Below, piece after piece: positions 16,363 through 24,319 of a DNA stretch of 32,719 nucleotides. The notes under the pieces were generated by a model that searched no databases, had not been told where the DNA came from, and saw only the letters and a program-made list of their open reading frames with translations. The stretch comes from Acidobacteria bacterium 13_1_40CM_65_14 (GTDB taxonomy: Bacteria; Acidobacteriota; Vicinamibacteria; Vicinamibacterales; CAVVIG01), in contig MNEX01000072.1 of assembly GCA_001917905.1 (NCBI GenBank), positions 1 to 32,719 on the forward strand, in the 5' to 3' direction. Numbering within the stretch: position 1 is the stretch's first letter; every line of letters begins with the position of its first letter. The translations under genes and the position numbers were made by a program.

Positions 16363-17295
16363 GAGTCGGAGATCCCACGTTTCGTCGACGAGATCCTTGC
16401 CGAAGCTGTGATGGCGCTCGTGATGGGTGCGCGTGAAGCCGGCGTCCTGATAAAGGCGGCGGGCGGCGGCGAGCTGGCTGTGCGTCCAGAGCGTGAGCGT
16501 GCGATAGCCGGCGGCGCGCGCGAAGCGGATGCACTCGTCGACGAGCCGGCGGCCGATGCCGAGGCCGCGCGCGCTCGGTTCCACCAGCAGCAGCCGCAGC
16601 TTGGCGACGGTCTTCGATTTCGAGACGACGAACACCGATCCGACGATCGTGCCGTCCTTCTCCGCAATCCAGCAGCGCTCCCGCTTCGGATCGAAGTTGT
16701 CCAGGAAATCGGCGACGATGCGCGCGACGAGCGCTTCGAATTCTTCGTTGTAGCCCCACTCCCGCGCGTACATCGCGCCGTGGCGGTGGACAACCCATCC
16801 CATGTCGCCCGGCTGGTGCGGGCGCAGCACGTACGGCGCGCGATCGGCCGGCTGACCGCGCAGCGTGCGCTCGATGGCCGACATCGCGTCGACGACCTGC
16901 TGCCGCTTGGCGGCGGCGAGACGGCCGAGCATCGCACCGACTTCCGCGCGCGCACGGTTCTCGAGCGGCGCGAACGCGTCCCGGCCGCGTGTCGTCAGGC
17001 GGAGATGGTTCTGCCGCCCGTCGGTCGGCGATGAGGTCCGCGTGATGAGCCGCTTGGCTTCGAAGCGACGCAGCATGCGGCTCAAGTAGCCCGCGTCGAG
17101 TCCGAGATCCTTGCCGAGATCGCTGGCGGTCGGACCGTCACGATGCGCCAGCTCGTAGAGCACGCGCATCTCGCTCAGCGAAAACGGGCTCTCGAGGACG
17201 TGCTCGCCGAGCAACCCGATCTGGCGCGTGTAGAACCGGTTGAACCCGCGGACGGCGTCGATGGCCTGGCGGGACGCGGCTGGGATGGCGGCCAT
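16360..17295 (-). CDS. MarR-type regulator fused to GNAT acetyltransferase
   Basis: 311 residues. Residues 1-150 are a MarR winged helix (SDLGKDLGLDAGYLSRMLRRFEAK, wing TSSPTDGRQNHLRLTTRG). Residues about 155-311 are a GNAT domain with the acetyl-CoA loop SARGLGIGRRLVDECIRFA and GYRTLTLWTHSQL; the tail HHSFGKDLVDETWDLRL is typical of the fusion family. It likely binds DNA and acetylates a small molecule or protein; the substrate is unknown. ATG at 17293-17295; a palindromic operator candidate lies 25 bp upstream (17320-17332), suggesting autoregulation. Its TAG stop forms the border of the element at 16215-16362. Confidence 0.92.
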   Translation of the reverse strand: MAAIPAASRQAIDAVRGFNRFYTRQIGLLGEHVLESPFSLSEMRVLYELAHRDGPTASDLGKDLGLDAGYLSRMLRRFEAKRLITRTSSPTDGRQNHLRLTTRGRDAFAPLENRARAEVGAMLGRLAAAKRQQVVDAMSAIERTLRGQPADRAPYVLRPHQPGDMGWVVHRHGAMYAREWGYNEEFEALVARIVADFLDNFDPKRERCWIAEKDGTIVGSVFVVSKSKTVAKLRLLLVEPSARGLGIGRRLVDECIRFARAAGYRTLTLWTHSQLAAARRLYQDAGFTRTHHERHHSFGKDLVDETWDLRL

Positions 17296-17319
17296 AGGCG
17301 GCCATTGTCGACGGATTAG

Positions 17320-17332
17320 TTGACTCAGTCAA
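17320..17332. promoter_or_regulatory. Probable operator TTGACTCAGTCAA upstream of MarR-GNAT gene
   Basis: Perfect dyad TTGACT-C-AGTCAA centred about 31 bp before the start of the MarR-GNAT fusion, within ATTAGTTGACTCAGTCAAGT. MarR-family proteins bind such short palindromes and usually repress themselves. Assignment rests on symmetry and position. Confidence 0.6.
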
Positions 17333-17390
17333 GTGTTCGGTTCGCGACGTGTCAAGGCGACGTTCACGACGTCTCGGTGAAAAATGCAAC

Positions 17391-17484
17391 CACGAAGAAA
17401 TGCCACCACGAAGGCTCGAAGACACGCAGAACCTCGACTACAAGAAAGCATTCTCTTCGTGCCTTCGTGCCTTCTTGGTGGCGT
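17391..17484. repeat. CCACCACGAAG-type palindromic element
   Basis: Left arm GCCACCACGAAGGCTCGAAG (17402-17421); the right arm read in reverse is GCCACCAAGAAGGCACGAAG. A shorter ACCACGAAG unit precedes it. It lies between the MarR-GNAT promoter and the CTAG element in a 403-bp gap without a gene. It is related in style to the CCACCACGGAGG elements at 20359 and 27687. Confidence 0.75.
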
Positions 17485-17498
17485 TTAGTCAGCTACGC

Positions 17499-17702
17499 CT
17501 AGTGTCGCGTCTCTGAAGTTCGTTGGCATTCGGCCGGCGCTGCATCCCTCCTCCACCCCAACGCGGCTGCCGCGTTGGGGGCCCCGGGTCTGGCTGCGTT
17601 GCTCATCGCTCAAATACTCCCGGTATTCTCACTCTTCGCGCCTTGCCATCCGGGCGCATCGCCGCCCTCGGTGCACACCGAACTTCAGAGACGCGACACT
17701 AG
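17499..17702. mobile_element. CTAG-bounded MITE-like element, copy 2
   Basis: 204 bp with nearly perfect terminal inverted repeats CTAGTGTCGCGTCTCTGAAG at both ends. Homologous to 14151-14338 in reverse orientation. It differs by a nested insertion carrying the palindrome CCCCAACGCGG-CTG-CCGCGTTGGGG (17556-17580), which also occurs at 24405-24429. The right-end CTAG gives the TAG stop of the VWA fragment on the minus strand. No ORF. Confidence 0.9.
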
Positions 17703-18553
17703 CGGTTGTTGCGGTGCGGCGTCGCGACGTAGCCGGTACGGGCCCGCACGCGGTACTCGGAACCGGGCACGCGGACGCGGATGCTGTGGAACTGGCCGTC
17801 GGCGCCGCGCGGCGACGTGTAGCCGAGCACGTACTGGCTGTTCAGCTCCTCGGCAATCCGCGCGGTCGCCTCGTTCAACTCCGACGTGGTCTGAACCACT
17901 TCGGTGCGCCCGCCGCTTTCCGCCGTGATCTCGCGCAGCGCCTGCGGGTTGACGCGCGTGTTGATCGCCTGCCGCTCGGGCGAGTCGATGGCGATCGCGT
18001 ACACGAACGCGTCGCTGCGATGCAGCGCCGACCGCACGTCGCGGATGGTCGCGGTGCTCGCCGTGTCGGCGCCGTCCGAGATGACGAGCACCGCCGCCCG
18101 CTGGCGCGACCGCCACGAACAAAACGACGATCGGGAGGCTCCGCACATCGCGATCTTATGTTATGTCCGCGGCTGATGATTGAACGCGAGGACGAAGAAC
18201 TCGTCGGCCGCATCGAGCAGCTCGAACAGAAACCGATCGACCGCGGCGCGGGCGTCCTGTATCCGCTTGCCGAACATGCTGTCGCTGATGTCGAGGAGGA
18301 CGCCCAGCCCCACCGGCACGCGCTCGTTCGTGAACTGCGTGACCTTCTGGAGTGTGCCGTCTTCGTACACCTCGAACGCCTCGCGTCCGAGGCCGGTCAC
18401 GAGGCGCCCCTCTTTGTCGATGACGGTCGCCGTGATGCTGGTGATTTCGATGCCGGATTGAAACCGGCGTTCGTCACGGATCGGCGGCTGTTGATCGGCG
18501 AAGATCGTAATCCCGAGCGCCACAAACAAAACGACGATCGGCAGGCTCCGCAC
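17699..18553 (-). pseudogene. Broken VWA-domain protein gene (middle lost)
   Basis: The 5' part (18553 down to 18161) starts with GTG and gives a signal peptide MRSLPIVVLFVALGITIFAD, an N-terminal domain (SGIEITSITATVIDKEGRLV) and the start of a VWA domain with the MIDAS motif GVLLDISDSM, ending at FVLAFNHQPRT and a stop. The 3' part (about 18110 down to 17699) resumes in another frame with AAVLVISDGADTAS and runs to the natural-looking end GYVATPHRNNR. About 60-70 residues in between are missing and replaced by a 55-bp copy of the gene's own promoter/start region (18111-18165). Intact members are secreted proteins of unknown role common in Acidobacteria. Probably non-functional. Confidence 0.85.
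18111..18165. repeat. 55-bp duplicate of the VWA gene start region
   Basis: 18111-18165 matches 18518-18572 at 52 of 55 positions (shared AACAAAACGACGATCGG, GCTCCGCAC and TCGCGATCTTATGTTATG). The 18518-18572 copy is the upstream region and first codons of the VWA gene. The inner copy sits exactly at the break between its two halves. It is in direct orientation. Confidence 0.92.
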
Positions 18554-18572
18554 GTCGCGATCTTATGTTATG
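18518..18572 (-). promoter_or_regulatory. VWA gene start region and likely promoter
   Basis: On the minus strand this reads CATAACATAAGATCGCGAC and then the GTG start with codons for RSLPIVVLFV. The AT-rich CATAACATAAG lies about 10-25 bases before the GTG and is a plausible -10 area or leader. It is the source of the 55-bp duplication at 18111-18165. Confidence 0.45.
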
Positions 18573-18638
18573 GTGGCGCTACCCGCCGGGTCCTTTTCCA
18601 CTTCGTCGTGCGGCGGTTCCACGGGAGGACGTACCGTG

Positions 18639-21554
18639 ATGAGAGCGGTGGCGATCACGCTCGCGATCCTGGTCTCGCTGTCTGCAGCGGCGTCTGCCAG
18701 CGCGCAGTATTTCGGCCGCAACAAGGTCCAGGTCGAGTCGTTCGATTTCCGCGTCCTCCCCACCGCGCACTTCGACATTTATTACTACCCGGCGGAGCGC
18801 GACGCCGCGCTCGACGCCGCGCGCATGGCCGAGCGCTGGTACGACCGCTTGTCGAAGGCGCTCGATCACACGCTCGTCGAACGGCCGCCGATCATCTTGT
18901 ACGCCAGCCACGCGCACTTCAGGCAGACGACGGTCGTCGACGGGTTGCTGCCGGACGGCATCGGCGGGTGCACCGATCACAATCGCGGCCGCGTCGTGCT
19001 GCCGTTTACCGGGGGCTTGGGCGAAACCGATCACGTCCTCGGGCACGAGCTCGTCCACGCGTTTCAGCGCGACATCCTGAAGCGCGCCGGCCGGTCGATC
19101 GCGCTGCTTCCGTTGTGGTTCACCGAGGGCATGGCGGAATACCTGTCGGTCGGCACGCTCGACCCGAACACGCAGATGTGGATGCGCGACGGGGTCGATC
19201 AGGATCGACTGCCGACGCTCGCCGAGCTCGATCATCCGAAGTGGTTTCCGTATCGCTACGGCCAGGCGCTGTGGGTGTACTTGAGCGGCCGCTTCGGCGA
19301 GACGCTCGCGGCGCGCGCGCTCGTCTCGACCGCGAAAGGCGGCGCGATCGGGCGGCTGACCGCCGTCACGGGTGTCGACGCTGCCGTGCTGTCACGCGAC
19401 TGGCATGCCTCGTTGAAGGAGACGTTCGGCCGCCACGAGCCAGTTGCGCACACGACATCCATCGTCACCGTCGGCGCCGGCAAAGGCGCCGGCCGTGTGA
19501 ACATTGCGCCCGCGCTCAGTCCCGATGGGACGCAGATCGTGTTTCTTTCCGAGCGCGATGGCTACTCGATCGATGTGTTTCTCGCCGACGCGAGCACCGG
19601 CTCGGTGATCAAGAAGCTCGTCAGTACGGCCGCCGATCCGCACTTCGACAGCCTGCAGTTCCTCGAGTCGGCCGGCGCGTGGAACCAGGACGGCCGGCGC
19701 TTTGCGCTGGCGTCCATCCAGCGCGGTCATCCGGTGGTCACGATCCTCGACATGCCGGGCGGCGATGTTCTGCGCGAGCGCACGTTCCCCGATCTCGACC
19801 AGATCTTTTCTCCTGCGTGGTCGCCCGACGGGACGCGCCTCGCGTTCTCGGCGATGCGCGGCGGGACGAGCGATCTCTACGAGCTCGATCTCGAACATGA
19901 CGCGCTGCGTCGTCTGACCGCCGACGCGTACGCCGATCTGCAGCCCGCCTGGTCGCCCGATGGCCGCACGATTGCGTTTGTCAGCGATCGATACACCGCA
20001 TCTCTGCCGTCGCTGACGTTCGGCGAGTACCGGCTCGCGGCGCTCGACGTCGAGACCGGCGTCGCGCGCGCGCTGCCCTTCATCCCGAACGTCAAACACA
20101 TCGACCCGCAATGGCTCGGCGGCGCGCTGTATTTCATCGCCGATGCGAACGACGTCAGTAACGTCTACCGTCTCGACGTCGCAACCGGCGCGTTCCAGCA
20201 GATCACCGACGCGCGCGAAGGCGTCAGCGGGATCACGGCGCTCAGCCCCGCACTTTCCGTGTCGCGCGGCGGCCGTCTTGCGTTCAGCGAGTACGAGCGT
20301 GGCGCGTACGAGATCCGCGTGATGTCGGTGCCGAACTCCCTTTCCAGCACGAACAACCTCTCCACCACAGGGGACACGGAGGACACGGGGGCAAAAAAGG
20401 TTTTGACCTCCGCGTCCCCCGTGTCCCCCGTGGTGGAGAGTTCAGCGTCGACGCCCGCGCCGCCGCTGACCTCCGTCGATTCGAAACCCTATCCACGCAA
20501 GATGTCGCTCAGCGGTCTCGGCCAACCGTACTTGAGCGCCGGCGGCGGCATGCTCGGCGGATTCTTTCGCGCGGGCATGTCGTTCGCGCTGTCGGATCTC
20601 CTGGAGCAGCGGCAGTTGCAGACGGCGGTGCAGGTCGGCGGCAGCGTCACCGATTTCGCCGTACAGACCGCGTACGTGAATCGTCAATCGCGCTGGAACT
20701 GGGCCGTGGTGGGCGGGCAGATTCCGATCGTCATCGGCGACTCGCGGTTCGTCGCGAGCGGGGAGGCCATGACGCGCGAGACCCAGGTCGCGCGGCAGAT
20801 TCATCGTCAGCTGTCGGGGATGGCGATGTATCCGGTCAGCGCCGCGCGGCGATTCGAGGTCAGCGCCGGCGCGCACGCCATCGCGTTCGACCGCGAGCTG
20901 GCGACGCAAGTCTACTCGGCGACGACGGGGCGGCTGCTGCGGGAAGGGAAAGACCGCATGCCGGGCGGCAGGGCCGTGATGCTGATCGACAGCGCGGCGG
21001 CGCTCGTGTACGACACGTCGGTGTTTGGGTCAACGGCGCCCGTGCTCGGCACGCGGTACCGGCTGGAAGCGGCCTCGACCGTCGGCGACCTGTCATTCGT
21101 GACGCTGACCGCCGATTACCGCCGCTACCTGATGCCGATCAAGCCGGTGAGCATCGCGTTTCGCATCGAGCATGTCGGCCGCTACGGGACCGGTGCTGGC
21201 GATCCGCGCTTGATCCCGCTCGTGTGGACTCTGCGCGATCTGGTCCGCGGGTACGATCCCCGCGACGTGCTCACGACGGCGCGCATGACGGTGGCGAACG
21301 CCGAGGTGCGCGTGCCAATCGTCGGCCCGTTCGGCCGTCTCTCAGGATCGCATGCGCTGCCGATCGACGCGCTGCTGTTCGCCGATGCCGGCGCGCTCGA
21401 CACGGCAACGCGCACGCGGACGATGCTTCGCAGCGTCGGGGCCGGCGTCCGTCTCAACGCCGGCGGGTTCGTCTTCGAATTCGACGCCGTCCGCCTGCTC
21501 GATCCGACGCCGCAGGGCTGGACCCTCGCGGTCAATTTCCATCCAGGTTTCTGA
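18639..21554 (+). CDS. Gluzincin-like metalloprotease with PD40 propeller and outer-membrane barrel
   Basis: 971 residues from ATG 18639 (GGGAGGA at 18623-18629). The signal peptide MRAVAITLAILVSLSAAASASA is cut before QYFGRNK. A peptidase-MA-like domain covers about 30-290: HELVH at 136-140 and downstream EGMAEYLSVG at 163-172 give the zinc ligands and catalytic Glu. PD40/TolB-like propeller blades follow about 300-560 (SPDGTQIVFLSERDG, SPDGTRLAFSAMRGG, SPDGRTIAFVSDR). The C-terminal 340 residues are beta-strand-rich, resembling a surface-antigen (BamA-like) barrel, and end in NFHPGF, a terminal Phe typical of outer membrane proteins. Likely anchored in the outer membrane with periplasmic or surface protease and propeller. 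Odd: a palindromic repeat is inserted in frame between propeller and barrel (20359-20440). Confidence 0.85.
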   Translation: MRAVAITLAILVSLSAAASASAQYFGRNKVQVESFDFRVLPTAHFDIYYYPAERDAALDAARMAERWYDRLSKALDHTLVERPPIILYASHAHFRQTTVVDGLLPDGIGGCTDHNRGRVVLPFTGGLGETDHVLGHELVHAFQRDILKRAGRSIALLPLWFTEGMAEYLSVGTLDPNTQMWMRDGVDQDRLPTLAELDHPKWFPYRYGQALWVYLSGRFGETLAARALVSTAKGGAIGRLTAVTGVDAAVLSRDWHASLKETFGRHEPVAHTTSIVTVGAGKGAGRVNIAPALSPDGTQIVFLSERDGYSIDVFLADASTGSVIKKLVSTAADPHFDSLQFLESAGAWNQDGRRFALASIQRGHPVVTILDMPGGDVLRERTFPDLDQIFSPAWSPDGTRLAFSAMRGGTSDLYELDLEHDALRRLTADAYADLQPAWSPDGRTIAFVSDRYTASLPSLTFGEYRLAALDVETGVARALPFIPNVKHIDPQWLGGALYFIADANDVSNVYRLDVATGAFQQITDAREGVSGITALSPALSVSRGGRLAFSEYERGAYEIRVMSVPNSLSSTNNLSTTGDTEDTGAKKVLTSASPVSPVVESSASTPAPPLTSVDSKPYPRKMSLSGLGQPYLSAGGGMLGGFFRAGMSFALSDLLEQRQLQTAVQVGGSVTDFAVQTAYVNRQSRWNWAVVGGQIPIVIGDSRFVASGEAMTRETQVARQIHRQLSGMAMYPVSAARRFEVSAGAHAIAFDRELATQVYSATTGRLLREGKDRMPGGRAVMLIDSAAALVYDTSVFGSTAPVLGTRYRLEAASTVGDLSFVTLTADYRRYLMPIKPVSIAFRIEHVGRYGTGAGDPRLIPLVWTLRDLVRGYDPRDVLTTARMTVANAEVRVPIVGPFGRLSGSHALPIDALLFADAGALDTATRTRTMLRSVGAGVRLNAGGFVFEFDAVRLLDPTPQGWTLAVNFHPGF
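20359..20440. repeat. CTCTCCACCAC palindrome inserted in frame in the PD40 protein
   Basis: Left arm CTCTCCACCACAGGGGACAC plus GGAGGACACGGGGG; the right arm in reverse is CTCTCCACCACGGGGGACAC plus GGGGGACGCGGAG. It encodes a Ser/Thr-rich linker (NNLSTTGDTEDTG ... SPVSPVVESS) joining propeller and barrel. The same element occurs outside genes at 27687-27780, with the shared outer end GTGGTGGAGAGTT. Confidence 0.9.
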
Positions 21555-21564
21555 TCACGAAAGC

Positions 21565-21597
21565 AACCGCAGAGCACGCAGAGAGCGCAGAGTGCGA
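21565..21597. repeat. Half of a CGCAGAG-type repeat
   Basis: ACCGCAGAGCACGCAGAGAGCGCAGAG is a single arm of a repeat whose other arm is absent here. It lies directly after the stop of the PD40 protein and abuts the receptor fragment at 21598, as if the missing half and neighbouring sequence were lost together. Confidence 0.55.
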
Positions 21598-21726
21598 CAG
21601 ACCGTGCGACAGCCGCTGTTGGAACGTGAGCTCCGCGGCGTGGTCGTTCGTCGTGCCGACGTTGTGGCGATACAGGCTGATTGTTGTGAACCGCGGATAC
21701 GGCTCGAGGCTTGAATCGACTTGAAA
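21598..21726 (-). pseudogene. Fragment of an Oar-like TonB-dependent receptor
   Basis: The minus strand reads FQVDSSLEPYPRFTTISLY then RHNVGTTNDHAAELTFQQRLSHGL. This matches the style of barrel strands of Acidobacteria carboxypeptidase-regulatory/TonB receptors (pattern RPYPQF...N.G.S.YHALQ...RFSHGL), recalled rather than searched. Both ends are lost; the downstream side runs into the half-repeat at 21565-21597. Non-functional remnant. Confidence 0.6.
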
Positions 21727-21799
21727 TGCTTTCCGCGCCTGCGGGCACACCGCAGCGTTGACTGAGCGGATCGGTGTCGCGCGTCAGCGGCGCGAGCCG

Positions 21800-21860
21800 A
21801 AGGCGAGCGGTGGCGGGCGCTGGGGGTGGGGCCCCAGCGCCATAAAAAAAGTTGACTCCA
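21800..21860. repeat. Single arm of the GGGGTGGGGCCCC element
   Basis: GGGGGTGGGGCCCCAGCGCCATAAAAAAAGTTG repeats the outer part of the right arm at about 3680-3716 (GGGGGTGGGGCCCCGCCGCC, then AATAAGAAAAGTTGG). Only one arm is present. Its last bases GTTGACT provide the -35 box of the putative promoter at 21852-21881. Confidence 0.75.
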
Positions 21861-21881
21861 CGACGGCTTCGCGACGATAAA
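21852..21881 (+). promoter_or_regulatory. Sigma70-like promoter of a putative small RNA
   Basis: TTGACT (21852-21857), an 18-bp spacer, then GATAAA (21876-21881) followed by TAAG. The match to TTGACA/TATAAT is 5/6 and 4/6. Transcription would start near 21888. No ORF with a ribosome site follows; an intrinsic terminator lies about 170 bp downstream. The -35 box is at the edge of the repeat arm. Confidence 0.55.
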
Positions 21882-21887
21882 TAAGTG

Positions 21888-22058
21888 TCGTGAACGTGAT
21901 TCGCTGTCGCGTGTGCTCGTGTTGTCCGGCCGGGGATGCCTCCGGCCTGAGTCGCGCTGCGTTCATGCGGATCGTTCCCACGTAAAAGCGTCAGGACGAA
22001 CCGAACCCAGCGGATCCCAGGCCCGGACGGCGCAATGCCTTCCGGGCTTTTTCTTTTT
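21888..22058 (+). ncRNA. Putative structured small RNA, about 170 nt
   Basis: Bounded by a promoter-like pair and an intrinsic terminator, without a credible reading frame. Base-pairing visible by eye: GGCCGGGG-ATGC-CTCCGGCC hairpin (about 21928-21947), CTGCG-TTCA-TGCGG hairpin (about 21959-21972), a longer-range pairing of TTCGCTG (21900-21906) with CAGCGGA (about 22008-22014), and GTCC (21925-21928) with GGAC (21995-21998). The size is that of 6S-like or other regulatory RNAs, but I cannot assign a family. It lies upstream of the redoxin gene with repeats in between. Confidence 0.45.
22021..22058 (+). terminator. Intrinsic terminator
   Basis: GCCCGGA (22021-22027) and TCCGGGC (22041-22047) form a 7-bp GC stem, immediately followed by TTTTTCTTTTT. 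This is the only clear stem plus T-run I see in the window, and it has no gene in front of it on the plus strand for about 460 bases, which supports the small RNA reading. Confidence 0.75.
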
Positions 22059-22069
22059 CGCGTCCTCGT

Positions 22070-22146
22070 ATGTGATGTCCGGCTTTAGCTCGTAGGTGGT
22101 GTCCGGCTTCAGATGTAGGGTGTCCGGCTTTAGCCGGACCAAGGGG
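22070..22146. repeat. GTGTCCGGCTTTAGC repeats before the redoxin gene
   Basis: Three related units in a row: GATGTCCGGCTTTAGCTCGT, GGTGTCCGGCTTCAGATGTA, and GGTGTCCGGCTTTAGCCGGACC, the last being a hairpin by itself (GTCCGGCT/AGCCGGAC). It ends 14 bp before the start codon at 22160 and could affect the mRNA leader. Confidence 0.75.
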
Positions 22147-22159
22147 TTTTGGAGAGTTT

Positions 22160-23389
22160 ATGAAAACGAAGGTGTCTGGGTTGGTGGTCGCGGTGCTCAT
22201 CGCGCTCGTCTCGCTTCCCGCGCCCGCTCGCGCGCAATCGCTGAACGGGTTGTGGGACGCGACCGTCATCGTCAACAACGTGGAGATTCCGTTCCGGCTG
22301 GAGCTCGCCGGAAACGGATCCGCCGCGAAGGGGTCGTTCTTCAATGGCGACGAGAAGGTCACCTCGACAACCGGCAGCTTCGAGAACGGCGCGCTCGTCC
22401 TCAGCTTCGACGAGTACGAGACGAAGCTCGAAGCGACGCTGAAGGACGGACGGCTCGAAGGACAGTACTCGCGCAGCACTCGCGGCGCGCCGTACCCGTT
22501 CCAGGCGAAGCGGTTCACGCCGACGACGGTCGACGCAGCCAACGTCCCGTCGATTGCGGGACTCTGGAACGTGCAGGTGAAGAGCTCGAAGGGTGAGTCG
22601 GCGTGGCAACTGATCGTGCGGCAGTCGGGCGGTGAAGTCTCCGCGGCGATTCTGCGCGTGGACGGCGACACCGGCGCGCTGACGGGCACGTTCGCGAACG
22701 GCAAGTTCGTCCTGAGTCATTTCTCCGGCGCGCGTCCGCTGCGCCTCGAGCTGACGCCGCAAGCCGACGGCACGCTCGCGGTCGTGCAGAACAGAGACAA
22801 TCCGCTGACGGCGATGCGATCGGACGTCGCGCGCGCGAAGGGACTGCCGGAGCCGAGCGATCCGTCGCGCTTCACCAGCGTGAAGGATCCGACCGAGCCG
22901 CTGCGTTTCAGCTTCCCGGATCTCAACGGCAAGATCGTCTCGAACACCGACGATCGCTTCCGCGGCAAGGTCGTCATCGTCAGCATCTCCGGCAGCTGGT
23001 GCCCGAACTGCCACGACGAAGCGCCGTTCCTCGCCGAGCTGTATCGCAAGTACCGCGGCCAGGGACTCGAGATCGTGAGCCTGTCGTTCGAAGAAGCGGC
23101 GCAGCTCAAGAATCCGACGCGCCTGCGCGCCTTTAACAAGCGCTACGGGATCGAGTACACGGTGCTGCTGCCCGGCGAGCCGAAGGAGCTCACCGAGAAA
23201 GTACCGCAGGCGGTGAACCTCAGTTCGTTCCCGACGACGTTCTATTTGGGACGTGATGGACGGGTGCGCGGCGTTCACGCCGGATTCCCAGGTGCGGCGA
23301 GCGGGAAATTCCATCAGGAGGCGAAGAACGAGATCACCGCGGACGTCGAGCGTCTGCTCGCCGAGCGTCCGCCGACGTCGCAACAGTAG
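22160..23389 (+). CDS. TlpA-like thioredoxin-fold exported protein
   Basis: 409 residues from ATG 22160 (GGAGAG about 7 bases upstream). The signal peptide MKTKVSGLVVAVLIALVSLP ends at ARAQS. Residues about 28-240 contain two similar beta-rich repeats (LNGLWDATVIVNNVEIPFRLEL and IAGLWNVQVKSSKGESAWQLIV), probably lipocalin-like binding modules. A C-terminal thioredoxin fold (about 250-405) has the redox motif SWCPNCHDEAPF, then IVSLSFEEA and the cis-Pro region SFPTTFYLGRDGRV. A periplasmic thiol-disulfide oxidoreductase is likely; the partner is unknown. Confidence 0.88.
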   Translation: MKTKVSGLVVAVLIALVSLPAPARAQSLNGLWDATVIVNNVEIPFRLELAGNGSAAKGSFFNGDEKVTSTTGSFENGALVLSFDEYETKLEATLKDGRLEGQYSRSTRGAPYPFQAKRFTPTTVDAANVPSIAGLWNVQVKSSKGESAWQLIVRQSGGEVSAAILRVDGDTGALTGTFANGKFVLSHFSGARPLRLELTPQADGTLAVVQNRDNPLTAMRSDVARAKGLPEPSDPSRFTSVKDPTEPLRFSFPDLNGKIVSNTDDRFRGKVVIVSISGSWCPNCHDEAPFLAELYRKYRGQGLEIVSLSFEEAAQLKNPTRLRAFNKRYGIEYTVLLPGEPKELTEKVPQAVNLSSFPTTFYLGRDGRVRGVHAGFPGAASGKFHQEAKNEITADVERLLAERPPTSQQ

Positions 23390-23396
23390 CGCGCTG

Positions 23397-23450
23397 GGTG
23401 TCAGACACGTGTCTGACACCGGTCTGACACGTGTCAGACACCGGGTTATA
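23397..23450. repeat. GTGTCAGACAC / GTGTCTGACAC nested palindrome
   Basis: The units TGTCAGACACGTGTCTGACA and CCGGTCTGACACGTGTCAGACACCGG follow each other, each palindromic, in the 72-bp gap between the redoxin and FAH genes. No T-run follows. It shares the CAGAC/GTCTG core with other repeats of the window, but the period and symmetry differ, so it may be a separate family. Confidence 0.85.
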
Positions 23451-23461
23451 GTAACGCTCGC

Positions 23462-24319
23462 ATGAAGCTGATTCGCTTCGGCGAGGCCGGCCGCGAGCGG
23501 CCCGGCATTCAACTTCAGGACGGCACGCGCGTCGACGCGTCAGGCTTCAGCGCTGACTACGACGAGACATTTTTCGGCGGCGACGGTCTTCAGCGGCTGC
23601 GCGGGTGGTGCGAGCGGGAAGCCGCGCGCGCGCCGCGTGTGCCGCCGGAGACGCGTCTCGGTCCGCCGCTGTGCCGCCCCAGCAAGATCATCTGTATCGG
23701 AGTGAACTACCGCGACCACGCGGCCGACAGCGGCGCGGAGATCCCCAAGGAACCGATCATCTTCTTCAAGGCCACCTCGTCGATCGTCGGGCCAGACGAT
23801 CCGCTCGTCATCCCGCGGAACAGCCGGAAGGTCGATTGGGAAGTGGAGCTGGCCGTCGTGATCGGCGCGCGGGCGAAGTACGTCACGCGCGAGCAGGCGC
23901 CGCGTCATCTCGCCGGCTACATGCTGCACAACGATTACTCGGAGCGCGAGTTTCAGCTCGAGCGCGGCGGCCAATGGGTGAAAGGGAAGAGCGCCGACAC
24001 GTTCGCGCCGCTCGGACCGTTTCTCGCGACGGCTGACGAGATTCCGAATCCCGGCGCGCTTGGCATGTGGCTCACCGTCAACGGCGAGACGCGGCAGAAG
24101 AGCTCGACGGGCAAGATGATCTTCGGCGTCGCGGAGCTCGTGAGCTACGTCAGCCAGTTCATGACGCTGCTGCCGGGCGACGTCATCAGCACGGGCACAC
24201 CGTCTGGGGTCGCGCTCGGCATGAAGCCGACGCCGATCTATCTCAAAGCCGGCGACGTCGTGGCGCTTGGCATCGACCATCTCGGTGAGCAGCGCCAGCA
24301 GGCCGTGGCGAGCGACTAG
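23462..24319 (+). CDS. Fumarylacetoacetate hydrolase (FAH) family protein
   Basis: 285 residues from ATG 23462. C-terminal FAH domain: KIICIGVNYRDHAADSG (about 77), IFFKATSSIVGPDDP, DWEVELAVVIG with the ExE metal ligands near 123-125, HNDYSEREFQ (Asp ligand near 159), GKSADTFAPLGPFL, and LLPGDVISTGTPSGV. The set is complete for a divalent-metal enzyme cleaving C-C bonds or decarboxylating beta-keto or 2-oxo acids in the cytoplasm. The adjacent VOC dioxygenase suggests aromatic-ring catabolism (ring cleavage then hydrolysis/decarboxylation), but this is inference. Its TAG stop lies in CTAG at the start of the next repeat block. Confidence 0.92.
   Translation: MKLIRFGEAGRERPGIQLQDGTRVDASGFSADYDETFFGGDGLQRLRGWCEREAARAPRVPPETRLGPPLCRPSKIICIGVNYRDHAADSGAEIPKEPIIFFKATSSIVGPDDPLVIPRNSRKVDWEVELAVVIGARAKYVTREQAPRHLAGYMLHNDYSEREFQLERGGQWVKGKSADTFAPLGPFLATADEIPNPGALGMWLTVNGETRQKSSTGKMIFGVAELVSYVSQFMTLLPGDVISTGTPSGVALGMKPTPIYLKAGDVVALGIDHLGEQRQQAVASD

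Noticed and set aside
23397-23450. Palindrome as an intrinsic terminator
   Set aside because: Strong symmetry but no T-run on either side; treated as a repeat.
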